From contig OZ251980.1 of NCBI GenBank assembly GCA_965246745.1, positions 434,001 through 498,000 on the forward strand: a stretch of DNA of 64,000 bases, given 5' to 3'. Below are positions 30,772 to 39,103 of this stretch, one piece after another. The notes under the pieces were generated by a model that saw only the letters and a program-made list of their open reading frames with translations, was not told where the DNA came from and did no database searches. The stretch comes from JANXMY01 sp965246745. GTDB taxonomy: Bacteria; Armatimonadota; Armatimonadia; Armatimonadales; Capsulimonadaceae. The position numbers and the translations under genes were made by a program. Numbering within the stretch: position 1 is the first letter of the stretch; the number at the start of each line of letters is the position of its first letter.

Positions 30772-31188
30772 CTAACTTACTCCTTGTGCAGAACGATACG
30801 ACATCATGCAAGCCTCAATTATACTCTCGTGGTGCAATTTCAGCATTTCCGATGCCGAACGGAGCTGCCGCAGGGTTAGGCTGTCTGGATTGGGAATAGA
30901 CGAATGGGATAAAAACTCATTCTCCATATTTTTCAGTGTACGAGCGGCTTGGGCAAGTCGTCCAGCGAGATTGACTTTATTCGGCTCACCCAATCTTGAT
31001 ACCGGAATGCCCACGCGATGAAAGCGAACATGACCGCTATCTAAAGTGACGGCGCAGACACCATAATCAATCATCCCCCACACTTCTTTCTTGTCGGCAT
31101 CTTCTGCCGTGAGCGTGAATATCGGATCATCGAGAAAGTCTACGACAAAATACTCTTGTACAGATTCGTACCAGCCTTTGACAGTCAT
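30772..31188 (-). CDS. Hypothetical protein, 138 aa
   Basis: Start ATG 31188 with a GAAGAG purine run upstream. It opens MTVKGWYESVQEYFVVDFLD, contains GMIDYGVCAVTLDSGHVRFH, and ends in a helical stretch (SLTLRQLRSASEMLKLHHES). There is no signal peptide or membrane segment. The base composition is clearly more AT-rich than in surrounding genes, like the small genes at 865-1600 and 52705-53300, which suggests acquisition. It is the first gene of a six-gene minus-strand run (ATL, cyclase, unknown, TPR, CPBP) with gaps of one to seven bases or overlaps. I do not recognise the family. Confidence 0.7.
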   Translation of the reverse strand: MTVKGWYESVQEYFVVDFLDDPIFTLTAEDADKKEVWGMIDYGVCAVTLDSGHVRFHRVGIPVSRLGEPNKVNLAGRLAQAARTLKNMENEFLSHSSIPNPDSLTLRQLRSASEMLKLHHESIIEACMMSYRSAQGVS

Positions 31189-31233
31189 TGGCTCTTCACA
31201 GTCGCTTATCTGAGAAATATTTGAAGAATTACA

Positions 31234-31815
31234 TCAGCGTCCCGGCTTGTTCAGCTCGCTTTCGACCGCCGCAACAACATCAGAAGAAAGCGGGTCATGG
31301 CCGGCGGGGAAGCGGTTTACGATTTGGCCGTTTCGGCCGATCAAAAACTTGGCGAAGTTCCACTCAATGTCGCCGCCGAACTTGGGATCGGTCTGCTTTG
31401 AGGTCAAAAACGCGTACAGCGGGGCTTGATGGGGGGCTTTGACGCTGAGCTTGGAAAATAAATCAAACGAGGTTTGGTACTTTTGGGTGCAGAACTGCCG
31501 GATTTCGGCGTTAGAACCCGGCTCCTGCGATGCGAAATCGTTGGCGGGGAACGCAAGGATACGCAGGCCCCGGCTTTGGTACTTTTCGTACAGCGCTTCG
31601 AGCGACTTGTACTGCGGCGTGTTGCCGCACAGCGACGCCGTGTTGACGATCATCACCACTTTGCCGCTGTATTTGGACAGCGGAACAGGCTTGCCGGCGA
31701 TGTCGGGGACGGTAAGGCTCAGAACGCCGTGCGCCGCCGGCGCGGCAGGCTTTGCGGAGGCGGGAACGGCAGCGGCGGGGAGCAGGGCAAGTGGCAGCAG
31801 GAAAAGAGATTTCAT
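31234..31815 (-). CDS. Glutathione peroxidase family protein, exported, 193 aa
   Basis: Thiol peroxidase of the GPx family with a signal peptide (residues 1-22, LFLLPLALLPAAAVPASA). Catalytic motif NTASLCGNTPQY with peroxidatic Cys63 in place of selenocysteine; the second motif FPANDFASQEPGSNAEI and the third WNFAKFLIG give the Gln/Trp/Asn of the catalytic tetrad. It lacks glutathione-specific features and probably uses thioredoxin. It would detoxify peroxides in the periplasm or on the membrane. The gene lies just downstream of trxB (145 bp), which supports a thiol redox link. A palindromic family B repeat lies in that gap. Confidence 0.92.
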   Translation of the reverse strand: MKSLFLLPLALLPAAAVPASAKPAAPAAHGVLSLTVPDIAGKPVPLSKYSGKVVMIVNTASLCGNTPQYKSLEALYEKYQSRGLRILAFPANDFASQEPGSNAEIRQFCTQKYQTSFDLFSKLSVKAPHQAPLYAFLTSKQTDPKFGGDIEWNFAKFLIGRNGQIVNRFPAGHDPLSSDVVAAVESELNKPGR

Positions 31816-31860
31816 AGGCGCTTGTTCGGCGCGGGGGCGGGGGTTTCCTGCGTGAAGTTC

Positions 31861-31920
31861 GGAACCTCACCCGGCTCGTTCCTCGCGACCCTCTCCTTTC
31901 TGAAGAAGAGGGTAAGAGAA
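31861..31920. repeat. Palindromic repeat element, family B, between trxB and the glutathione peroxidase gene
   Basis: The first 26 bases are identical to 23153-23178. The continuation GACCCTCTCCTTTCTGAAG and GAAGAGGGT resembles the loop and far arm of the element at 18841-18911. Confidence 0.8.
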
Positions 31921-31960
31921 GTTTCGGAAGGCTGTTACTCGCAGGCAGAAGCTCACGGTC

Positions 31961-32956
31961 CTACTCGTCTTCCTCCTCCAAAAACCGCTCGGCGTCCATC
32001 GCCGCCTGGCAGCCGGAACCCGCCGCCGTAATTGCCTGCTTGTAAACCGTGTCCTGAACGTCGCCCGCCGCAAAGACGCCGGGGATATTAGTCACGGGGC
32101 GGCCCGGCTCGGTGACGATGTAGCCCTGGTCATCCATCTCCAAATGGCCCTGGAAGATTTTGGTGTTCGGGCTGTGGCCGATAGCGATAAAAACGCCGTC
32201 GGTCGGGAAGAACGACTCTTCGTCGGTTTTCAAGTTGTGCAGGGTCAGGCCCGTCACTTTGCCGGCGTCGGGATCGTGGATGGCTTTAATCGCGGTGTCC
32301 CAAACAAACTCGATTTTCGGGTTGTCAAACGCCCGCTTCTGCATGATCTGAGACGCCCGCAGCGTGTCCCGGCGGTGGATCACGGTCACTTTCGATGCCA
32401 TGCGGGTCAGGTAGTTCGCTTCTTCCAATGCCGTGTCGCCGCCGCCGACCACGACCACTTCGCGGCCCCGGAAAAAGAAGCCGTCGCAGGTCGCGCACGC
32501 CGAGACCCCTTTGCCGTACAGCGCGGTTTCAGTCGGCAGGCCCAGCCACTTGGCCGACGCCCCCGTGGTCACAATCGCAGTTTTCGCCTGGAATTCTTTG
32601 CCGTCATCGGTTTTGATCTGAAACGGGCGCTTCGAAAAGTCCACTTCGGCGACGTTTTCGGTTAAAAACTCCGCGCCGACGCGTGCCGCCTGCCGGCGCA
32701 TCTGGTCCATCAAATCCGGTCCCATAATGCCCTCGGCGAACCCCGGAAAGTTTTCAACGTCCGACGTGATCATAAGCTGTCCGCCCGGCAGGTTCGGCGC
32801 TCCGCCTTCAATGACCAGCGGGTTCAAGTTGGCGCGGGCGGCGTAAATCGCCGCCGTCAGCCCGGCGGGGCCGGAGCCGATGATGACGACCGAGCGCGGC
32901 GCGTTCGGATCGGAGACGGCGGGGGCTTCGGTGGAAATGTCGGCGGTGTTGGACAC
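31961..32956 (-). CDS. trxB: Thioredoxin-disulfide reductase, 331 aa
   Basis: FAD/NADPH flavoprotein that reduces thioredoxin. FAD-binding SVVIIGSGPAGLTAAIYAAR (residues 22-41), the redox pair Cys154-Ala-Thr-Cys157 (ACATCDGFFF), the NADPH-binding VVVVGGGDTALEEANYL, and the C-terminal FAD motif GVFAAGDVQDTVYKQAITAA. All are typical of the bacterial low-Mr enzyme. GTG start at 32956, following AGAGGA. It supplies electrons for thiol peroxidases such as the neighbouring GPx, though thioredoxin itself is not in the window. Confidence 0.97.
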   Translation of the reverse strand: MSNTADISTEAPAVSDPNAPRSVVIIGSGPAGLTAAIYAARANLNPLVIEGGAPNLPGGQLMITSDVENFPGFAEGIMGPDLMDQMRRQAARVGAEFLTENVAEVDFSKRPFQIKTDDGKEFQAKTAIVTTGASAKWLGLPTETALYGKGVSACATCDGFFFRGREVVVVGGGDTALEEANYLTRMASKVTVIHRRDTLRASQIMQKRAFDNPKIEFVWDTAIKAIHDPDAGKVTGLTLHNLKTDEESFFPTDGVFIAIGHSPNTKIFQGHLEMDDQGYIVTEPGRPVTNIPGVFAAGDVQDTVYKQAITAAGSGCQAAMDAERFLEEEDE

Positions 32957-33062
32957 GGGAAATCCTCTTTAAATTTATTCGGCCCGGACGGGCCGCAGTG
33001 AGCAGCGTACTTCTAAAACAAGCGCCCCCGCCTGCAAGTTCCCTGGCGTCTTTGCTGCTCCC

Positions 33063-33092
33063 TTGACACGGGCTTTGGGCGTATGCTATCGT
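33063..33092 (+). promoter_or_regulatory. Promoter of the second CPBP gene
   Basis: TTGACA (33063-33068), 18-bp spacer, TATCGT (33087-33092), then eight bases to the ATG at 33101. The transcript would be leaderless or nearly so. Confidence 0.6.
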
Positions 33093-33100
33093 AGTACCCT

Positions 33101-33790
33101 ATGCCTCTGTCCCCCCAAAAAGCCGCGCGGCGGCTGCGTTCGGTGGTTCTGCTGACCCTGCTGCCCTGGCCGGCGGTCTGGCTCGGCATGTACCGGCTGG
33201 ACAGCATTGTGTGGACGTTTGTGTTTTACCACGGCCTGTGCCTGCTGCCGGCGGCGGTGTGGGGGCGCTCGCTGTGGCGCGGGGCGCTGCGCTGGCCGAA
33301 CGGGCGGCAGTGGGCCGCGCTCGGCGCGGCGATGGCGGTGATTTTGCCGCTGACTTTGTTTGTGTACGGGAAAATCGGCCGCGAGCTTTTGGACAGCCCG
33401 CAGCTTCTGCGCTCGGTGACGACCGAGCGCGGCTTTCAAGCCGCCTGGATGCTGCCGTTCGGCGTGTATTTTGTGGTCGTCAACGCGACCCTGGAAGAAT
33501 TGTTTTGGCGCGGCGTCGTGCTGAACGAGCTGCGCGGGACGGGAGAAGCCGTGTGGACGGTCGGGGCGATTTGGACGGCCTTCACATTTGCCGCCTGGCA
33601 TTATTTAGTGCTGCGGCTGCTGCTGCGGCCCGGCTGGGCCGAAGCGACTGTGCTGGGGGTGCTGGCCGCCGGCATCTTTTTCGCCTGGCTGTACCGCCGA
33701 ACGCATTCCATCATCGTGCCGATTTTATGGCACGGCCTGCTGTTCGACTTCGCCCTCGTGCTGATCTTCCGGGCCGTGCTGTCCGGCTAG
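33101..33790 (+). CDS. CPBP family intramembrane protease, 229 aa
   Basis: Smaller Rce1-type protease. About six transmembrane helices; motif 1 NATLEELFWRGVVLNEL (Glu-Glu-x3-Arg), motif 2 AAWHYLVLRLLL (His) and motif 3 LWHGLLFDFALVLIF (His with Asp, where Asn is common). All the catalytic positions are present. Start ATG 33101 sits only eight bases after a -10 box. No partner gene is adjacent. Its role could be processing of membrane peptides or prenylated substrates. It is not closely similar in sequence to the larger CPBP protein at 27169-28776 beyond the motifs. Confidence 0.9.
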   Translation: MPLSPQKAARRLRSVVLLTLLPWPAVWLGMYRLDSIVWTFVFYHGLCLLPAAVWGRSLWRGALRWPNGRQWAALGAAMAVILPLTLFVYGKIGRELLDSPQLLRSVTTERGFQAAWMLPFGVYFVVVNATLEELFWRGVVLNELRGTGEAVWTVGAIWTAFTFAAWHYLVLRLLLRPGWAEATVLGVLAAGIFFAWLYRRTHSIIVPILWHGLLFDFALVLIFRAVLSG

Positions 33791-33838
33791 CCTACCATCC
33801 AATCGGGCAGCTAAGAAACTGTAGAGAAAGAACCAGAA

Positions 33839-33929
33839 AGCCCCCCGCCCCAATTCTGGGGAGCCGGAAGGGGAAACAACTTGTTAGGAAACTTGTCTGG
33901 TTCCCCCAGAATTGGGGGTTAGGGGGCGG
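33839..33929. repeat. Palindromic repeat element, family A, between convergent genes
   Basis: Imperfect inverted ends: GCCCCCCGCCCCAATTCTGG at the left and the complement of CCCCTAACCCCCAATTCTGG at the right (about 33901-33929), around a 35-bp core containing GTTAGGAAACTTGT. It lies between the CPBP gene and the porin-like gene, outside both reading frames. Confidence 0.8.
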
Positions 33930-33957
33930 TCAAAGCGCTTTTTCCACAATCCCTTAC

Positions 33958-34938
33958 CTACCAGCCGATCCGGTGATACGCCTGGACATACACATCGCCG
34001 CCGCCGAGGGCTTCCGGGGTCCAGTATTTGCCGTAAGGCAGGCCGTTGTTGCGCCGCCAGTTGACGGCAAGCGTCCAGTCGCGGGCGGCCACATACCGCA
34101 CGCCCAGCGTGATCTGCCGGCCTTCCGGGTCGTCAGCGCCGGGCTTTAAGCGCTCCCAGCGCCCGACCAGGCTCCATTTTTCGTGCTGCGGCAGCCGGTA
34201 GTAGCCGTCCAAGTACCAGCCGGTCATATGATCGCCGGTCAGCGTGCCGAACAGGTACTCGCCGCGCACCAGCAGATGCGTTTTGGTGTACCGCAAATCA
34301 AAGCCGTTTAAATGCGCCGGCCGGGTCCGCCCGTCGGTCGGCAGCTCCTGCGAGCTGCCGTCCCAGCGGCTGTAACCCAGAATTGCGCCGCCGCAGTACG
34401 CCTGGACCCGCGCGGCGGCCCCGCGCACCTGCCCTTGATTGTTCCAAATCCCCGTGCCGCGCCCGCCGAACCCCGCCGCTTCAAGCTGCAAGCCCGGCGG
34501 GCCGCCGGCCCACGCCACCCCCGGCACGCCCCAGTCTACCGAATGATACGCATAATCGCCCCGCGCCAGCGGGTAGTCAATCAGGCCCGACGCATACGTT
34601 TCGCGCGGGTCGTAAATCCCAAACGGCAGGCGCACAATCCCCGCTGAAACCGTTCCCGCCGCGCCGCCCCACTCGCGCTCGACCGACGCCTGCTGCATCC
34701 CGGACAAGCCGTACCGGCGCGTCCCGTGCAAATGAACCCGCACGCCCGGCGCAACTGTTGTCTCCGTTCGCAGCGAAGTCGTAAACAGCTTTGTGCCCGA
34801 AGCGCCCGACGCCGCCAGCCGCCCGCGCAGATCAAAGTCCAGTTCTCCGGCGCTTGCCGGGGATGACTGCGCGTGCCCGGACATCGGCAGGCAAAGAACG
34901 CCGGTGAGGGCTAAAAGCAGCCTGAGACCTGTTTTCAT
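33958..34938 (-). CDS. Outer-membrane porin-like beta-barrel protein, 326 aa
   Basis: Signal peptide (LRLLLALTGVLCLPMSGHAQ, residues 5-24) followed by a sequence of alternating amphipathic beta-strands rich in Tyr, Trp, Gly and Arg with an aromatic ending (YVQAYHRIGW), the usual terminal strand of outer-membrane barrels. Strand-like pairs include HLLVRGEYLFGTLTGDHMTG and WYLDGYYRLPQHEKWSLVGR. It resembles phosphate-selective porin O/P-type barrels. Start ATG 34938. It is divergent from the cupredoxin gene and could allow passage of an anion or small solute. Supports an outer membrane in this organism. Assignment rests on pattern, not a named motif. Confidence 0.7.
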   Translation of the reverse strand: MKTGLRLLLALTGVLCLPMSGHAQSSPASAGELDFDLRGRLAASGASGTKLFTTSLRTETTVAPGVRVHLHGTRRYGLSGMQQASVEREWGGAAGTVSAGIVRLPFGIYDPRETYASGLIDYPLARGDYAYHSVDWGVPGVAWAGGPPGLQLEAAGFGGRGTGIWNNQGQVRGAAARVQAYCGGAILGYSRWDGSSQELPTDGRTRPAHLNGFDLRYTKTHLLVRGEYLFGTLTGDHMTGWYLDGYYRLPQHEKWSLVGRWERLKPGADDPEGRQITLGVRYVAARDWTLAVNWRRNNGLPYGKYWTPEALGGGDVYVQAYHRIGW

Positions 34939-35013
34939 ACCCCTAGTATTGGACGTTTGCCCGGCAGGCGTTAGAGTGGTTTCGCGAAAAGCCTCCAAAA
35001 TCCCCGCACTTTT

Positions 35014-35021
35014 GCCGATAA
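35014..35021 (+). promoter_or_regulatory. GCCGATAA box upstream of the cupredoxin/HD-GYP operon
   Basis: An exact match to the -10 box of flagellar sigma-28 promoters, ending seven bases before ATG 35029. A TAAA -35 box at the right distance is missing (CCAAAA is the nearest). Confidence 0.4.
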
Positions 35022-35028
35022 CAGCGCT

Positions 35029-35607
35029 ATGAAACTTTTGCTTCTTCTGGCGGCGGCGCTGTGCGCTCTTGTGCCGGCTCGCGTGTCGGCGGGCGGGATC
35101 GGCGGCACCGTGTCCGACCTGCACGGCCCGGCACGCGGCGCGGTCGTGTACTTGACCGGAGCGGTCGCCGCGCCCCCGCCGATGCCGAACGCCGTCGTGG
35201 ATCAGCGCGACAAAATGTTTTCGCCGCATGTGTCGGTGGTGACGCGCGGAACCACCGTGCGCTTTCCAAACGACGACACGCTGTTTCATAATGTCTTCGC
35301 GTACTTTCAGGCCAAAAAGTTCGACCTCGGCATGTACCCGCGCGGGGCGACCAAAAAAGTGACGTTCGACAAAACCGGTCTGGTCGTGCTGCTGTGCAAT
35401 GTGCATTCATCCATGAGCGCCTATATCATGGTGGTGGACACGCCGTATTATGCCGTGTCCGACGGCAGCGGGCATTTTCGCCTGCCGAATGTCCCGCCGG
35501 GCGCGTACACCCTGCACGGCTGGCACGAAAGCGGGGCGACTTTGACCCAGCCGGTCACGGTCGGCGCGAAGCCCGAGACGCTCGCTTTGGCGCTGGCGCG
35601 GAAGTAG
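35029..35607 (+). CDS. Exported cupredoxin with C-terminal carboxypeptidase-regulatory-like domain, 192 aa
   Basis: Signal peptide KLLLLLAAALCALVPARVSA (residues 2-21). The blue-copper fold has VTRGTTVRFPNDDTLFHNVF with a ligand His, and the C-terminal loop LLCNVHSSMSAYIMV supplying Cys, His and Met ligands. After that a beta-sandwich turn GSGHFRLPNVPPGAYTLHGW matches carboxypeptidase-regulatory-like domains. This two-part layout is known in methylamine-utilisation-type and plastocyanin-like proteins of periplasm. It probably binds one Cu and carries electrons or stores copper. It is three bases upstream of the HD-GYP gene, so they are co-transcribed and might form a sensor pair. Confidence 0.85.
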   Translation: MKLLLLLAAALCALVPARVSAGGIGGTVSDLHGPARGAVVYLTGAVAAPPPMPNAVVDQRDKMFSPHVSVVTRGTTVRFPNDDTLFHNVFAYFQAKKFDLGMYPRGATKKVTFDKTGLVVLLCNVHSSMSAYIMVVDTPYYAVSDGSGHFRLPNVPPGAYTLHGWHESGATLTQPVTVGAKPETLALALARK

Positions 35608-35610
35608 CCG

Positions 35611-37770
35611 ATGCGCCTGAGCCTGCAAACAAAACTTCTGCTGCTGATTGCCGGCACGGCGGTCGGGCTGGTTTCGGTGATCCTGCTGGCGTTTACCCTG
35701 CTGGTGTCCCGCGAAATGAGCCGGGGCGTTCAGGCCGATGTCCGCGCCACCGGCGGCGTTCTGGCCCAGCTTCTGCGCGAGCGGGCGGCGACCCTGCTGT
35801 CGCAGGCCCAGCTTGTCGCCGACGACCCGCCCCTGCGGGCCGCCCTGTCTACCAATGACCCGGCGACGGTGCTGGATAAAACAAAGGATTATGCCCGAAA
35901 GCTCGGCGTGCAGGAAATCATCGTGACCGACCGCGACGGCGCGGCGCTGGCGGACACCACCGGCGAAACCTCGGTCCACGCTTCGCTGAAGCGCGATCCG
36001 GGGATCGGCGCGGCCCTCGGCAGCCGGGACTGGTCCGGCATTACGTTCCGCCACGGTCAGCTTATGCTGACGGTGTCCGTGCCGGTGCTCATCGGCCGCA
36101 GCGTGTGGGGGACGCTCACCGTCTACCGGGCGATTGACAGCGCCGTCGCGCAAAATCTGCACCAATCGCTCGGTGTCGAGATTGCCTTTCTGAACCGCGG
36201 CCGCGTGGTCGGCGCGTCGTGTCCCCTGCCCGCCCGGCTGCCGATGCCGAGCGCTCCGACCGTCGTGCCGCTGGGCGGCACGTCTTATTTCGCCCTGTAC
36301 GCCCCGCTGCCGACCACCGAGCCGTCGGCGGGGATGGGGTTTGAAACCCTGCGCCCGTACAGCGCGGCGATGCGCCTGTACCGCCGCTGCCTGCTTGTCT
36401 TTTTGGCTGCGTCTTTGTTCACCCTGCTGCTCGCGCTCGGCGGCGGGGCGTGGACCGCCCGCAGCCTCACCCGCCCTTTGGGCGGAGTTGTGCAGGCCGC
36501 CGAGACCCTGCGCCGGGGCGAATGGCCGGAGCGCTTCGCCGCAGGGCGCACCGACGAGATCGGCCTGCTCCAAACGGTGTTCAACGACATGACGGCGTCG
36601 CTGCGGAGCAGTCAGGACCGGCTGCTGGCGCTGATTGACACCGACCTTTTGACGGGGCTGGACAACCACCGGCGCTTTCAAGAGCGCTTGGAGCAGGAAG
36701 CCGCCCGCTGCGCCCACTCCGGCGAGGGCTTCTCGCTGGTGCTGCTCGACTTGGACCATTTCGGCGCGTACAACCAGCAGCACGGCCACGCCGCCGGCGA
36801 CAAAGCCTTGCAGGACACGGCGGCGCTGATTCAAGCGCTGCTGCCTGCGCTGGCGTGTTCGTCCCGCTACGGCGGCGAGAAGTTCGCCCTGCTGCTGCCG
36901 CACTGCGCCCTCGCCGAAGCCGAATCGGTCGCCGAAACCGTCCGCGCCGCCGTCGCGCTGATGGACTGCAAGCTGACCCTCAGCGCCGGCTGCGCCGAGT
37001 TCGGCACCCATTCCGCCGCCGGGGCCGGCCTGGTGCTGGCCGCCGAGCTGGCCGTGTCCCGCGCCAAGCAGCTTGGCCGCAACCAGGTCTGCCGCTTCGA
37101 CACGCTGCCGGGGGCGGACATCAGCGCCGACCCGTATCAGCTTCACCGCTTCTTGAAAGATGAAAGTTTGTCTACCATTCAAGCCCTCGCCGCCGCTGTG
37201 GACGCCAAAGATCCCTACACGCAGGGGCACTCGTCGCGCGTCGCCCGCTACGCCGTCGCCCTCGCCCAAAGCATCGGCCTGTCCGATGCCGAAGTGGATT
37301 TGGTGCATATCACCGGGACTCTGCACGATGTCGGCAAGATCGGAGTTCCCGATTCAATTCTCAAAAAGCCGTCGTATTTGGATGACGAAGAGCGGCGGGT
37401 CATGGAAACCCACCCGGCGCTCGGCGAGGTGATTATCCGCAAAGCGCCCCAGCTCGCCCCCACTTTGCCGGGGGTCCGGCACCATCACGAGCGCTGGGAC
37501 GGCAAAGGCTATCCCGACGGCCTCGCGGGGGAAGGCATTCCGCAGCTCGCCCGCCTGCTGGCGGTCGCCGACACGTTCGACGCCATGACAAGCGACCGGC
37601 CCTACCGCAAGGGGCTGTCGTGGGAAGTGGCGATTGGGGAGATCGGCAAGTGCGCCGGCTCTCAGTTCGAGCCGCGCCTCGCCGAAGCCTTCGTGTCGCT
37701 GATGTCGGCGGATTTGGGGAAAGCGGGTTCCGAAAAGAATGCGGAAAGCGCGGAGCGGGCGCGGGCGTGA
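35611..37770 (+). CDS. Membrane sensor with HAMP, degenerate GGDEF and HD-GYP domains, 719 aa
   Basis: Cyclic-di-GMP signalling protein. First helix LLLLIAGTAVGLVSVILLAF (residues 10-29), an extracytoplasmic sensing domain (30-240), second helix CLLVFLAASLFTLLLALGGG, HAMP, then a GGDEF domain whose active site reads GGEKF (421-425), so it is unlikely to make c-di-GMP but may still bind GTP. The C-terminal HD-GYP is intact: HDVGKIGVPD (572-581) and HHHERWDGKGYPDGLAGEGI. It is predicted to be a phosphodiesterase. ATG 35611 is three bases after the cupredoxin gene, and a periplasmic cupredoxin could feed its sensor domain (inference). A 12-bp hairpin follows the stop. Confidence 0.92.
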   Translation: MRLSLQTKLLLLIAGTAVGLVSVILLAFTLLVSREMSRGVQADVRATGGVLAQLLRERAATLLSQAQLVADDPPLRAALSTNDPATVLDKTKDYARKLGVQEIIVTDRDGAALADTTGETSVHASLKRDPGIGAALGSRDWSGITFRHGQLMLTVSVPVLIGRSVWGTLTVYRAIDSAVAQNLHQSLGVEIAFLNRGRVVGASCPLPARLPMPSAPTVVPLGGTSYFALYAPLPTTEPSAGMGFETLRPYSAAMRLYRRCLLVFLAASLFTLLLALGGGAWTARSLTRPLGGVVQAAETLRRGEWPERFAAGRTDEIGLLQTVFNDMTASLRSSQDRLLALIDTDLLTGLDNHRRFQERLEQEAARCAHSGEGFSLVLLDLDHFGAYNQQHGHAAGDKALQDTAALIQALLPALACSSRYGGEKFALLLPHCALAEAESVAETVRAAVALMDCKLTLSAGCAEFGTHSAAGAGLVLAAELAVSRAKQLGRNQVCRFDTLPGADISADPYQLHRFLKDESLSTIQALAAAVDAKDPYTQGHSSRVARYAVALAQSIGLSDAEVDLVHITGTLHDVGKIGVPDSILKKPSYLDDEERRVMETHPALGEVIIRKAPQLAPTLPGVRHHHERWDGKGYPDGLAGEGIPQLARLLAVADTFDAMTSDRPYRKGLSWEVAIGEIGKCAGSQFEPRLAEAFVSLMSADLGKAGSEKNAESAERARA

Positions 37771-37790
37771 GGGGCAAATGCCCCTCACGC
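37765..37790. terminator. Hairpin between convergent genes (HD-GYP and permease)
   Basis: Perfect 12-bp stem (37765-37776 / 37779-37790, GCGTGAGGGGCA) with a two-base gap. The stem includes the HD-GYP stop. No T-run on either strand, so this is a weak terminator or RNA-stabilising hairpin. Confidence 0.5.
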
Positions 37791-37794
37791 CGCC

Positions 37795-39015
37795 TCATTC
37801 ATATCTGAGCGCCGTAATCGGGTCCAGCTTGGCGGCGCGGAACGCCGGGTAAATGCCGAAAAACAGGCCCACGGCGACCGCAAAGCCGAAGCCCAGCTCG
37901 GTCGCCCAGAACGGCACAAACGTCGGCAGCGTTTTATGCGCGAAATGGTCAATCAGCGACGACAAGCCGTAGCCGCAGGACACGCCGATCAAGCCCCCGA
38001 GGCCCGACACCACCATCGCTTCCACCACAAACTGCAATAAAATCGCATTGCGGGTCGCCCCCACCGCCTTGCGGATACCGATCTCGCGGGTGCGCTCCGT
38101 CACCGAAACCAGCATGATGTTCATAATCCCGATCCCGCCGGTCAACAGCGCCAGCCCTGCGACCCCGCCGAGCACAAGCTGAATGCCTGCCAGCAGCGTG
38201 TCAAGCCGCCCGAGCAGCCCGGTCTGCGTGTCTACAATGAAGTCTTTGTAGCTCAATGGATGGCGCTGCTTCAAGACTCCCCAGACCTGGTCCGCCGCCG
38301 TTTCCACCTGCCCGATTTCTTTGGAGCGGGCCGAAAAACTGTTGATTTTGTCGCTTCCCGTGACGCGCTTCTGCACGGTCGGCAGCGACGTGTAAATCGT
38401 GTTGTTGAAGTCTCCGCCGCCGGGGTTGCCGTCTTTGTCGGCCAGCACGCCCACCACGGTCAGCGCGACTTCCGTTCCGTTGTCCGTGCTGCATTTCACC
38501 TGACGGCCCAGCGCCGGGCGGCTGCCGAACAAAAACGAGTTGACTTTGGTGCCGATGACGCACGCTTTGCCCCAGCCCGCCACATCGGCGGCGGTTAAAA
38601 ACCGCCCGGAAGTCAGCTTCAAATTCTGCGTCTCGCCGAACGTCTCCACGACTCCCGACAGCGTCACCGACCGCCGCTCGCTGCCGACTTCGGCCACCAC
38701 CGAAGTCTGCACGTCCGGGCTGACCGACCCGACCAGCGAGCAGCGGGTCCGCACGGCGTCGGCATCGGCCATGGTCAGCCCGGAAAAGCCGCCGCGCGAC
38801 ACGCTGCCGGTTTTCGGCTGGTACGACGCAAAAATCAAATTGGCCCCGTTGCCGGCAAATTGATCCAAGACCTGCTGGCGGATGCCCTGGACAATGGCAA
38901 TCATGGTGATCACCGAAGTCACCCCGATAATCACCCCGAGCATGGTCAAAAGCGCCCGCAGCTTGTTCGCCCACAGAGCCGCCAGCGCCACGGAGATAGA
39001 CTCAAAGATGATCAT
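37795..39015 (-). CDS. MacB-like ABC transporter permease (FtsX-type), 406 aa
   Basis: Four transmembrane helices and a large extracytoplasmic MacB_PCD domain: helix 1 LWANKLRALLTMLGVIIGVT (residues 14-33), then the periplasmic core (about 45-265), and the C-terminal FtsX domain with VAGLALLTGGIGIMNIMLVS, VTERTREIGIRKAVGATRNA and the final helix FGFAVAVGLFFGIYPAFRAA. There is no nucleotide-binding domain in this protein or next to it, unlike MacB of E. coli. It lies 84 bp downstream of the MacA-like adaptor gene, separated by 16-bp tandem repeats. A tripartite exporter is likely, with the ATPase encoded elsewhere. Confidence 0.92.
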   Translation of the reverse strand: MIIFESISVALAALWANKLRALLTMLGVIIGVTSVITMIAIVQGIRQQVLDQFAGNGANLIFASYQPKTGSVSRGGFSGLTMADADAVRTRCSLVGSVSPDVQTSVVAEVGSERRSVTLSGVVETFGETQNLKLTSGRFLTAADVAGWGKACVIGTKVNSFLFGSRPALGRQVKCSTDNGTEVALTVVGVLADKDGNPGGGDFNNTIYTSLPTVQKRVTGSDKINSFSARSKEIGQVETAADQVWGVLKQRHPLSYKDFIVDTQTGLLGRLDTLLAGIQLVLGGVAGLALLTGGIGIMNIMLVSVTERTREIGIRKAVGATRNAILLQFVVEAMVVSGLGGLIGVSCGYGLSSLIDHFAHKTLPTFVPFWATELGFGFAVAVGLFFGIYPAFRAAKLDPITALRYE

Positions 39016-39055
39016 AGGGTTTGCTTTTTGGGAGAAGTGGGCGGCTGAAGCCCAA

Positions 39056-39103
39056 GCGAAACTAATTCCCAGCGAAACTAATTCCCAGCGAAACTAATTT
39101 CAA
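39056..39103. repeat. Three tandem 16-bp repeats between the adaptor and permease genes
   Basis: GCGAAACTAATTCCCA at 39056-39071 and 39072-39087, then GCGAAACTAATTTCAA at 39088-39103, which runs into the last codons of the adaptor gene. AT-rich compared with the flanks. Confidence 0.85.

Noticed and set aside
34939..35406. Long N-terminal extension of the porin-like protein
   Set aside because: It would cross the divergent promoter and the cupredoxin gene; a clear signal peptide starts at 34938.
35407..37326. A 639-codon open frame opposite the HD-GYP gene
   Set aside because: Arginine/glutamine-rich antisense shadow of a gene with clear domains.
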